In this document: piece after piece, positions 16,711 through 24,280 of the stretch
Position numbering within the stretch: position 1 is the stretch's first letter
How the letters are laid out: each line of letters starts with the position of its first letter
Notes under the pieces: model-generated
What the model saw: only the letters and a program-made list of their open reading frames with translations
Told to the model about the DNA's origin: nothing
Database searches by the model: none
Program-made: the position numbers and the translations under genes
DNA from: Lautropia sp.
GTDB taxonomy: Bacteria > Pseudomonadota > Gammaproteobacteria > Burkholderiales > Burkholderiaceae_E
DNA: 40,201 nt
NCBI GenBank assembly: GCA_030523825.1
Contig: JAUNHU010000014.1
Coordinates: 1 to 40,201, forward strand
Direction of reading: 5' to 3'

Positions 16711-19700
16711 ATGGCTCATTCCAGAAGTTCTGGCCATCTGTTTCCGGTTCATCTGCCTTCCCGGTTGTGCGCAACGAGCGCATGCCTGTTGCTGGCGTGT
16801 CTGTCCAGCACGGGGATGGCACAGACCACCCCGGCATCAACCATTGCTCAGGAACCGCTGGTCGTGAAGGACCCGGGGGTCGTCGAGCCGAATCTGATGT
16901 TCACGCTGGATGATTCCGCGTCGATGGCATACAACTTTCTGCCCGACGATGAGTTGCCGGATCACACCTTTGCCTTTCACCCCGCCGAACCCTGGGGGGA
17001 GTGGGTGAAATACTATGTGCATTACACCGAGGGGCTGCTGGCCACGAACGACTCGAATGTGCTGGGCATGCGTCGCCGCGCGCCGAAGGTGAACAAGCTG
17101 TATTACAACCCCGAGGTGCAGTACCTGCCGTGGGTGGACGAGAACGGCAGGCCGATGGCCAACGCCAATCCGAAGGGGGCGTATTTTCACCTGAATTATT
17201 CCGGACGGGGAGATCCGAATAGTGCCTACAACCAGCGTGGCAACAGGCACATACGCGAGCTGAAGATGGATCTGACGGGGGAAGTGAGCAAGGGCAGCAT
17301 GCGCGTCTGCCAGACGCCACGCCCCGGAAAGCTGACGAGTCAGGTGGTGTATTGCGATGAGGACCGTTCGGTGACGACGGTGAAACCGGCCACCTATTAC
17401 GAGTTCACATGGGACGGCATGAACGAGGTGCCGCCCCGCGAACCCACCGAAGCCGACAAGGGCAGGGCTGGCAATTACAAGCGCGTGTCGATTGCCGACC
17501 ATGCGGAGTTCATCCGTGGTGCCGAGCGTAAGGACTGTTCCTCGGATGGCACCGGCAAGCGACGCTGCACCCGTGAGCAGGAGTATCAGAACTTTGCCAA
17601 CTGGTACCAGTATCACCGCACGCGGATGCACGTGGCGATTGCGTCGGTGGGGCAAGCCTTTGCCGCCCTGCCGGACAACATGCGTCTCGGCTATGGGCGG
17701 ATCAACAAGCTGGAGGCCGAAACCATCGACGGCGGCCGTCATGAAGTGATCGTGCAGGGCGTCCGTCGTTTTCAGGGGGATGAGCGCAGGAAGTTTCTCC
17801 GCTGGCTGAATGGCAACATCGGTGTTGGCAGTACGCCGCTGGTGAATGCGGTGGATGAGGTGGGCAAGTACTTCAGGCGTGCTGACCACAGGGGGCCGTG
17901 GGGTGACACGCCGGGTACTGATCCGGGGCCGTCGAAACCCAGAAGTTCGCATCTCAGCTGCCGTCGTTCCTATCATCTGCTGATGACCGACGGCATGTAC
18001 AACTTCGATGATGGCGTGGGGCAGTACGCGCACAATTACACGCTGGAGTCTGACAGCTACAAGGGGAACACCATCAGCGGGCCGGACGGTGCGTCGTACA
18101 CCTATGAACCGATACTGCCCTATGCCAGTAGCGCAAGAGGTTCGTTGGCTGATTATGCGATGGATCTGTGGAAGAACGATCTTCGTGCCGATCTGGTCAA
18201 CGATGTGCAGACGGACAACATCAACCCGGCGTTCTGGCAGCACGTTTCCACTTACACGCTGAGCTTTGGCGTGAGTGGTGCGCTCAACCCCGATCGTGAC
18301 GAGGATGCCATGCGTGACGGCACAAAGCGGTGGCCGAACCCGATCAATGCGGGCACGAGCGACACCATTGACGATCTCTGGCATGCGGCCGTCAATTCAC
18401 GGGGCCAGTATGTGAACGTGCAGGAAGGGGCGGGCTTTTTCAGCCGCATCCAGCAGATTCTTTCCAGCATCCAGAAGGGCATTGGCAATGCGGCCGGGGT
18501 TGCGGTCAGCTCGCAGTCGCTGCAGGCCAATAACGTGAAGTACGTGCCTTCGTATGTCACCCGCGACTGGACCGGGGAGGTGGAAGCCTTCCGGCTGGAC
18601 ATGGGTGTGCAGAAGGAGAGCCTCTGGAAGGCCACGGAGAAGGTGCCGCCGGCGCTGTCGCGCAACTGGTTCGTGGGGCTGGGAGTCGATCCCGGGAACC
18701 CCGGTACCGGGGACAAGTCCGTGATGTTCTTCTGGGACAGGATTCCGGCTGACATGCGGACTCAGATGATGAAATCTGCCGGGCTGGAAACGACTCCCAA
18801 TCGTGGAAGTCCGATGATGGCGTGGTTGCGTGGCGACCAGTCGAACGAGGGCAGCTATTTCCGCCGCCGCAGCGGGGTGCTTGGGCATATCGTCAACTCG
18901 CCACCGGTGTATGTGGGAGCCGACATCGACCAGGGCTATCGTTTTCTTCCGCTGAAGTTTCCCAACGGCGTGGATTCGGGGGCGAGCAGCTATCGTGCAC
19001 ATGTGAATGCGAAGAAGGCGAGTGCGGCACGGCCCGGGCTTGTATTCGTGGGCAGCAATGATGGCGTGCTGCATGCCTTCGATGCCGCCACCGGGGTCGA
19101 GGTTTATGGTTTCACGCCGCATGCGGTAACCAGCGAGATGGCACGCTCGTCACGGGTGACTTATGAGCCGCGTTACCTCATGGACGGGCCCCTGGTGGAG
19201 CGTGATGCCTTCTGGGACAGGAGCTGGCGTCGCGTGCTGCTGGGCAGCACTGGCGCGGGGCCGCGTTCCGTGTTTGCGCTCGATGTCCTGGAAACTGCAC
19301 CGGGCAAGTTGAACGCAAAGACGCTGATGTGGGAACTGGATGCGCGCACCCAGCCGGAAATTGGCCATGTTCTTGCGGCTCCCGAAGTGGGCGTGCTGCG
19401 TGACGGGCGCTGGGTTGCGGTGTTCGGCAATGGCTATGAAAGTGCGTCGCGCAGGGCGCAACTTTTCGTGGTGGAGCTGAAGACCGGCAAGGTGCTGCGC
19501 ACGATCGACACTGGCGTGGGTGATGCCACCACGCGCAACGGGCTGGGCGGCGTGACGCTGGTGAAGGATGGCACGCAGGTGATCACGGCGGCCTATGCAG
19601 GTGACCTGCGCGGCAATGTCTGGAAATTCGATCTGGCATCGGAGGACGAGACGCGCTGGAAGGTCGGTCTGGGTGGAAAGGCGCTGTTCACCACGGTTGG

Positions 19701-20499
19701 CTCGCGTCCGGTGACAGCCGCACCGGCGACGGTGGTGCGCCCCGATGCTGGCGTGATGGTGCTGGTGGGAACCGGCAAGCTGTTCCAGGTGGATGACGAC
19801 AAGTCTGTCGAGCTCGAATCCGTCTATGGCCTGTGGGACAATGAGCGGCTGGTTGGCGACAAGGACGGCAAGCTCTCGTGGACCGGCGGAAGCAGCATCC
19901 GGCCGAGTCAGGTGCGAACCAATGACGTGACGATGCTTCCGGGGAATGAATTCGCCAGAATCACCACCGACAAGGGAGTCCTCAACTGGGATCAGGAACG
20001 GGGCTGGCGTGTGCCGCTGACGATGCTGCCCGATGCGGCGGCTGCCCAGCGGATGATCGTGAAGCCACAGTTCCTTACGGGTCTTGCGCTGTTCGAGACG
20101 ATGAGTCCGGCACTGTCCCATAACTATCACGACAATGCCTGCAAGACGGAACTGCATGCGCCTGCCTTCAGCCTGTTGCTCGATCCGCTCACCGGGCTGA
20201 TGGCCTCCAAGGCCACCATCGATACCAACGGCGACAACGTCCTGAACGCGGACGACAAGGTCGTGGGGGGATGGAGCGTGCAGGACTGGGCAGGGCGTTC
20301 AGTGGTGCTGACGGCTGCGCCGCCTGCACCCTGCACGAGCGCGCCCTGCACGCAGGCCGCGACGCAGACCTTCTGCGAACGTGGTTCCCTGCTGAACACG
20401 GCGGTGGCAGCGAAGCATTCGCAGTCGGCCTGTGTGCCCGTGCCACCGGACTCGCGCTGGTGGTGGCGCGAGATGAACGCGCTGGAGCGTACCCCCTGA
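16711..20499 (+). CDS. pilY1: PilY1 tip-associated adhesin, copy C (stand-alone)
   Basis: A 1262-residue PilY1 with no minor pilins of its own. AGGAAGG lies 6 bases before the ATG at 16711, giving a signal peptide that ends near STGMA (residue 36). KDPGVVEPNLMFTLDDSASM follows; the metal-site motif at 67-72 is DDSASM, with Ala replacing the usual Gly but Asp-x-Ser-x-Ser kept. Other landmarks are NFANWYQYHRTRMHVAIASVG, LLMTDGMYNF, RGD at 707-709, GSNDGVLHAFDAATGVEVYGF, GDLRGNVWKFDLAS, the calcium-type loop from D1171 (DTNGDNVLNADD), four C-terminal cysteines and RWWWREMNAL. By eye it is closer to copy B than to copy A in length and in the C-terminal region. A gap of 277 bases and a probable terminator separate it from copy B, so it may have its own promoter, although I cannot point to one. 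Confidence 0.9.
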   Translation: MAHSRSSGHLFPVHLPSRLCATSACLLLACLSSTGMAQTTPASTIAQEPLVVKDPGVVEPNLMFTLDDSASMAYNFLPDDELPDHTFAFHPAEPWGEWVKYYVHYTEGLLATNDSNVLGMRRRAPKVNKLYYNPEVQYLPWVDENGRPMANANPKGAYFHLNYSGRGDPNSAYNQRGNRHIRELKMDLTGEVSKGSMRVCQTPRPGKLTSQVVYCDEDRSVTTVKPATYYEFTWDGMNEVPPREPTEADKGRAGNYKRVSIADHAEFIRGAERKDCSSDGTGKRRCTREQEYQNFANWYQYHRTRMHVAIASVGQAFAALPDNMRLGYGRINKLEAETIDGGRHEVIVQGVRRFQGDERRKFLRWLNGNIGVGSTPLVNAVDEVGKYFRRADHRGPWGDTPGTDPGPSKPRSSHLSCRRSYHLLMTDGMYNFDDGVGQYAHNYTLESDSYKGNTISGPDGASYTYEPILPYASSARGSLADYAMDLWKNDLRADLVNDVQTDNINPAFWQHVSTYTLSFGVSGALNPDRDEDAMRDGTKRWPNPINAGTSDTIDDLWHAAVNSRGQYVNVQEGAGFFSRIQQILSSIQKGIGNAAGVAVSSQSLQANNVKYVPSYVTRDWTGEVEAFRLDMGVQKESLWKATEKVPPALSRNWFVGLGVDPGNPGTGDKSVMFFWDRIPADMRTQMMKSAGLETTPNRGSPMMAWLRGDQSNEGSYFRRRSGVLGHIVNSPPVYVGADIDQGYRFLPLKFPNGVDSGASSYRAHVNAKKASAARPGLVFVGSNDGVLHAFDAATGVEVYGFTPHAVTSEMARSSRVTYEPRYLMDGPLVERDAFWDRSWRRVLLGSTGAGPRSVFALDVLETAPGKLNAKTLMWELDARTQPEIGHVLAAPEVGVLRDGRWVAVFGNGYESASRRAQLFVVELKTGKVLRTIDTGVGDATTRNGLGGVTLVKDGTQVITAAYAGDLRGNVWKFDLASEDETRWKVGLGGKALFTTVGSRPVTAAPATVVRPDAGVMVLVGTGKLFQVDDDKSVELESVYGLWDNERLVGDKDGKLSWTGGSSIRPSQVRTNDVTMLPGNEFARITTDKGVLNWDQERGWRVPLTMLPDAAAAQRMIVKPQFLTGLALFETMSPALSHNYHDNACKTELHAPAFSLLLDPLTGLMASKATIDTNGDNVLNADDKVVGGWSVQDWAGRSVVLTAAPPAPCTSAPCTQAATQTFCERGSLLNTAVAAKHSQSACVPVPPDSRWWWREMNALERTP

Positions 20500-20532
20500 G
20501 CACCGAGGCCGGCAGCGGGCCGGCCTGAAAGC

Positions 20533-20561
20533 AAAAGCCCCGTCTTTCGACGGGGCTTTTT
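20533..20561 (+). terminator. bidirectional terminator between pilY1-C and ypfJ
   Basis: AAAAGCCCCGTC (20533-20544), loop TTTC, GACGGGGCTTTTT. Strong stem with A-run on one side and T-run on the other, so it can stop both the rightward pilY1-C transcript and the leftward metallopeptidase transcript. Confidence 0.95.
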
Positions 20562-20576
20562 GGTTTGCAGCGGGGA

Positions 20577-21488
20577 TCAGGGCTTCTGGTTGGTGAAGGT
20601 GTCGCAGCGCTGGACCGAGCCGCTCTCAAAGCCGATGCGGAACCAGGCGAGGCGCTGTTGCGAGGTGCCGTGGGTGAAGCTCTCCTGGTGGACGTGACCA
20701 CCGGAGCGCCCCTGGATGTTGTCGTCGCCGACGGCGGCGGCGGCGTTCATGGCCTCCTCGATGTCACCGGCCTCGAACCAGTTCTTGGCCTGCTGCGAGT
20801 GGTTGGCCCAGATGCCGGCGTAGCAGTCGGCCTGAAGCTCCAGGCGCACTGAAAGCTGGTTGTACTGGGCTTCGCCAAGCTGGCGGCGGGCCTGTTCCAT
20901 TTTCTGGAGGGTGCCGGTGAGGTTCTGGATGTGGTGGCCAACCTCGTGGGCGATCACGTAGGCTTCGGCGGTGTCACCGTGGGCGCCAAGCTGACTCTGC
21001 AGCACGCGGAAGAAGGACAGGTCGATGTAGATGCGCTGGTCGGCCGGGCAGTAGAAGGGGCCGGCACCAGCCTGACCCACGCCGCAGCCGGTGCGGGTGG
21101 TGCCGCTGAACAGTTCCAGCCGGGGCGGGCGGTATTGCGAGCCGGACTGCTTGAAGATGTTGCCCCAGACATCTTCTGTGCTGCCCAGCACCACCCGCAC
21201 GAAGCGGGCGGCCTCGTCGCTGCCGGCCGGGGCGCCGCCCTGCTGTTGTGCGGATGGTACATGTTGCTGTTGGCTCTGCTGCTGTGTCGGCATGACGCCA
21301 CCGTCGAGCATGCCGAGCAGGGTGAGGGGGTTGACGCCCAGCAGCCAGCCGCCGATGAGGATGACGGCGAGTGTGCCGAGGCTGAGTCTGCCCCGTCCAA
21401 AGACGGGAACGCGACCCCCGCCGAAGCCGCCGCCCTGGCCGCGGTTGTCGTCCACGTTGCTGCTTTCTCGTTCGTTTTCCCAGCGCAT
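20577..21488 (-). CDS. ypfJ: YpfJ-family neutral zinc metallopeptidase
   Basis: A 303-residue member of the YpfJ/KPN_00775 putative neutral zinc metallopeptidase family. The N-terminus is Gly/Arg-rich (DNRGQGGGFGGG), then a single membrane helix (about 37-60) and a Gln-rich linker (69-83). The extracytoplasmic domain carries the zinc-binding HEVGH at 181-185 and LELQAD (216-221), whose Glu is the probable third ligand. GCGVGQAGAGPFYCPADQRIY (135-155) is the family signature. The start at 21488 gives the family's usual N-terminus MRWENERESSNVDDNRG; the frame is open well upstream. It is likely anchored in the inner membrane facing the periplasm. The substrate is unknown for the family. It converges on pilY1-C and diverges from the ABC operon. 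Confidence 0.9.
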   Translation of the reverse strand: MRWENERESSNVDDNRGQGGGFGGGRVPVFGRGRLSLGTLAVILIGGWLLGVNPLTLLGMLDGGVMPTQQQSQQQHVPSAQQQGGAPAGSDEAARFVRVVLGSTEDVWGNIFKQSGSQYRPPRLELFSGTTRTGCGVGQAGAGPFYCPADQRIYIDLSFFRVLQSQLGAHGDTAEAYVIAHEVGHHIQNLTGTLQKMEQARRQLGEAQYNQLSVRLELQADCYAGIWANHSQQAKNWFEAGDIEEAMNAAAAVGDDNIQGRSGGHVHQESFTHGTSQQRLAWFRIGFESGSVQRCDTFTNQKP

Positions 21489-21897
21489 GATGGCTTTTTC
21501 CGTAGAAGCCGGGCAGGGCGTGGGGGTGTCCGTGCCACGGCAATGGGATGAAAGGAACCTGCCCGCAGGTGTGCCTTTGGGCAGGGGTGAGGACCGTCGG
21601 GAGGCGGAGGCTGACCGTTCCTCCTCCCGTTGCTGACATGAAGCGATGTTACGGGTTTGGCCTGTTGTGTGGGCGGTTGGAGTTGTTTCACTCGGTTGCC
21701 AAAGTTGCCAAACATCACGTTTTGCTCTGTAATGCACCCATGTGTGCGGCGGCCGCACGCGGCCTGACCGAGGAAGGTGTTGGCGTGATGTTTCCTGTTG
21801 CCGGGGGATGGCCCCGAATTTGCCGGAGTCACCCGCGGCGTGGTGCCACTCCTCCTTCATGCGCCGGCACACTGTGGCCCGCCGGTGCGGGCGGGGC
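21489..21897. other. divergent intergenic region between ypfJ and the ABC operon
   Basis: About 410 bases without a convincing gene. It holds a GC-rich inverted repeat (GGGAGGCGGAGG with CCTCCTCCC, around 21600-21626), a short direct repeat GTTGCCAAA GTTGCCAAA near 21695-21712, and the promoter-like pair at 21705-21733. The ABC frame is open across part of this region but lacks ATP-binding-domain sequence before 21898. Confidence 0.45.
21705..21733 (+). promoter_or_regulatory. candidate sigma70 promoter for the ABC operon
   Basis: TTGCCA (21705-21710), 17-base spacer, TGTAAT (21728-21733). It lies about 165 bases before the first ABC start codon in the most AT-rich part of the intergenic region. 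Confidence 0.45.
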
Positions 21898-23076
21898 ATG
21901 CCCATGACGATTCGCTGCGACCGGATTTCCCTGCGTGACGGGGGGCGGGATGTGTTGCGTTCCCTGTCGCTGGACATTCCGGCCGATGCTGCGCTGGTGC
22001 TGATCGGCCCGGCCGGGGCGGGAAAGTCGGCGCTGTTCCGCGTGCTGGCGGGCGAACTTCGCCCCTATACCGGGCGCCTGCACGTGCATGGGCGCGAGGT
22101 GGTGCTCGATGGCCGGCGCAATTCCCAGACGGTGCTGGTCGATGACCGCAGCGCCTGTTATCCCGATTTCACGGTGTGGGACAATCTGGCGGTGCCGCTG
22201 CGGCTGGCACGCAGCAAGCAGATCGAGGAGCAGGTGATCCAGCTCGCGCATGCGGTGGGGCTGGGTGACTGCCTGTCGCTGCGGGCCGCGCGGCTGTCGC
22301 GGGTGGGGCAGCGTCGTCTGGCGCTGGCCCGTGCGCTGGCGCTGCGGCCGGCGCTGCTGCTCATCGACAATCCCATGTCGGGCCTCACCGAATCGGAAGC
22401 CAGCAACATGCTGGATGATCTGCCCGGCATCTGCCGGCTGGCCTGGGCGCAGGGCACGGCCACGGTGCTGGCCTGTCGCAACAGCCGGCTGGCGCTGGCC
22501 TTTGGCGGGGCCACGGCGGTCATCGCGCAGGGGCGGCTGCAGCAGCAGGAGGCCCGTGCCATCGATATCCTGATGCGGCCGGTGTCGCTGAACGTGGCGC
22601 GGGTTTTCGGCACGCCACCCATCAACCTGCTGCGGGCCACGCTGTCGGGGCATACGCTGATGATCGAGAACGGGCCGACGGTGCCGCTGATGCATCCGCT
22701 GTCGGTGGAAGACCCGGCGCTGCTGGTGGGCATCCGGCCGGAAGACATCTGCTTTCAGGGCTCGGGCGGTGATCTGGGTTTTCCCGCGCGGATCGAGCGG
22801 GTGGAATGCGGCATCTGGGGCAGCCGGATCGAATGCCGTGCGCGTGCGGGGCCGATGACTATGTATACGCCAACGCTGTTCCGGCCGACGCCGGGTGAAT
22901 CGGTGGTGCTGCATGTCGATCCGGGGGCGCTCTATCTGTTCGATGGGGCCGGTGCGCTGGTGCAGCAGATCGAGCGGGCGACCGAACGGGCTGAGCGCCG
23001 GCCGGTGGTGCCCGTAGTGCCGGTGGCCGAGGATGCACCGGAAGGTGTCGCATCGGTTTTGTTTGCCTCGCGCTGA
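21898..23076 (+). CDS. ABC transporter ATP-binding subunit 1, degenerate catalytic motifs (MalK/GlpS-like)
   Basis: A 392-residue ATPase subunit of the sugar/polyol importer type: nucleotide-binding domain (about 1-235), then a regulatory OB/TOBE-like region (GIRPEDICF). Walker A is intact (GPAGAGKS, 37-44). The other motifs are not. The Q-loop position reads VDDRSACYP. The signature is LSRVGQ (133-138) instead of LSGGQ. Walker B ends LLLIDN, with Asn158 where the catalytic Glu should be. The switch region reads LACRNSRLA with no His. The gene order of two ATPases followed by permeases resembles the GlpSTPQ glycerol importer, so GlpS is the nearest analogy (inference). The start could be 21898 or 21904. 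It probably works in the cytoplasm paired with the next gene; hydrolytic activity is doubtful. Confidence 0.8.
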   Translation: MPMTIRCDRISLRDGGRDVLRSLSLDIPADAALVLIGPAGAGKSALFRVLAGELRPYTGRLHVHGREVVLDGRRNSQTVLVDDRSACYPDFTVWDNLAVPLRLARSKQIEEQVIQLAHAVGLGDCLSLRAARLSRVGQRRLALARALALRPALLLIDNPMSGLTESEASNMLDDLPGICRLAWAQGTATVLACRNSRLALAFGGATAVIAQGRLQQQEARAIDILMRPVSLNVARVFGTPPINLLRATLSGHTLMIENGPTVPLMHPLSVEDPALLVGIRPEDICFQGSGGDLGFPARIERVECGIWGSRIECRARAGPMTMYTPTLFRPTPGESVVLHVDPGALYLFDGAGALVQQIERATERAERRPVVPVVPVAEDAPEGVASVLFASR

Positions 23077-23088
23077 CAGGGGGCGGCG

Positions 23089-24234
23089 ATGGCTTTTCTG
23101 AGGGTTTCTTCGCTGGATGTGCGTCCGCGCTGGTGGCATGCGCAGGCATGTCGTTCGCTGGACAACATCGAGCTGATGCTGGATGAAGGCAGCCTGTGCA
23201 CGGTGTTCGGGGCCGAGGGCTCGGGCAAGGCCACGCTGCTGCGCACGCTGGCCGGCCTGCACCGGCCTGCCCGTGGCCAGATCGTGCTCGATGGTGAGGA
23301 CATCACCCGCCGTCCGCTGGGCCGTCGTCGCACGGCGCTGGTGCCGGCACAGCCGGTGGTCTACCCCGCGCTCACCGTGCGCGAGAATCTGGCCTTTCCG
23401 CTGGTGTGTCAGGGCGTTCCCCCCGAGCAGATCGGCCATCAGGTGTCGAACATCGCGTCGTTGCTGGGGCTGCTCGATTGCCTGAGCCTGCGTGCCGGCG
23501 GGCTGACGCCATCGACGGCGCAACGGGTGGCCATTGGCCGGGCGCTGGTGCGTGAGGATCTGGGTCTGCTGCTGCTCGACAATGCCTTCAGCGTGCTGGA
23601 GCCCGAGAGCCGGACGCGCGTGGTGGGGGCGTTGCGGCAGGTGCAGCGCATGCGGCGGATGTGCACGCTGGTCAGCACGCTGGATCAGGCCGACGTGATG
23701 GGCCTGGGCGACCAGTGGGTGATGCTCGACGAAGGGCGCATCGCGCAGCAGGGGCGTGCGGCGGAGTTTCAGCAATATCCGCGCACGCTGGCGGTGGCCC
23801 GGCGCCTGTTCGGCAATTCGCTGAATGTGCTGCCCTGTCGTCCCGTGAATGGCCAGGCCCGCTTTGCAGGCCAGGAGCTGCTGCCGCCGCTGCCGCCGCA
23901 GCTGGACATCTGGCTGGCCGAATTGCAGGCTCAGTACCCGAAGGGCTACATCGAGCTGGCCATCCGGCCGGAGAACATCATCCTGGGGCGCACCGGGCTG
24001 GAAGGCTGCATCGAGACGACGCTGACGGGTATCGAGGATGACGGAACCTGGATGCGCCTGCAGGTGGTGCTGGCCGAGTCCGGCCTGCCGCTGGTGGCCC
24101 ATGTGAAGGTGGATACCCCCCAGGCCTATGATCTGGTTGCGCTGCCGGCCGCTCAGGTGATCGGCCGGCCCCTGCTGTTGCAGATCATCAATCGGCACAG
24201 CCTGTTTTTCCTCGACGGGAGGCTGGTGCAGTGA
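23089..24234 (+). CDS. ABC transporter ATP-binding subunit 2, degenerate catalytic motifs (MalK/GlpT-like)
   Basis: A 381-residue partner ATPase, 12 bases after subunit 1 with AGGGGG upstream of the ATG. Walker A is GAEGSGKAT (41-49), with Ala48 where the Mg-coordinating Ser/Thr is expected. The Q-loop area reads LVPAQPVVYPALTV with the glutamine displaced. The signature is LTPSTAQRVAIGRAL, missing GGQ. Walker B is LLLLDN with Asn165 replacing Glu. The switch His is absent (LVSTLDQAD). The C-terminal region has IRPENIILG and a TOBE-like fold, as in MalK/UgpC proteins. The GRALVREDLGLLLLDN context shows the frame is intact and conserved, not decaying by frameshift. If both subunits really lack catalysis, the complex may bind rather than hydrolyse ATP, or work by an unusual cycle. 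Confidence 0.8.
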   Translation: MAFLRVSSLDVRPRWWHAQACRSLDNIELMLDEGSLCTVFGAEGSGKATLLRTLAGLHRPARGQIVLDGEDITRRPLGRRRTALVPAQPVVYPALTVRENLAFPLVCQGVPPEQIGHQVSNIASLLGLLDCLSLRAGGLTPSTAQRVAIGRALVREDLGLLLLDNAFSVLEPESRTRVVGALRQVQRMRRMCTLVSTLDQADVMGLGDQWVMLDEGRIAQQGRAAEFQQYPRTLAVARRLFGNSLNVLPCRPVNGQARFAGQELLPPLPPQLDIWLAELQAQYPKGYIELAIRPENIILGRTGLEGCIETTLTGIEDDGTWMRLQVVLAESGLPLVAHVKVDTPQAYDLVALPAAQVIGRPLLLQIINRHSLFFLDGRLVQ

Positions 24235-24280
24235 CTGAATCGGGAAATATTGGCCGCCCTGGGGCGATGAGGATGTTTGC

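Noticed and set aside
12744-16712. 1322-codon open frame on the minus strand opposite pilY1-B (with similar long minus-strand frames opposite pilY1-A, pilY1-C and the ABC genes)
   Set aside because: Product is His/Arg/Pro-rich with no family features; it mirrors the real gene's codon pattern in GC-rich DNA, and similar frames appear opposite almost every gene here.
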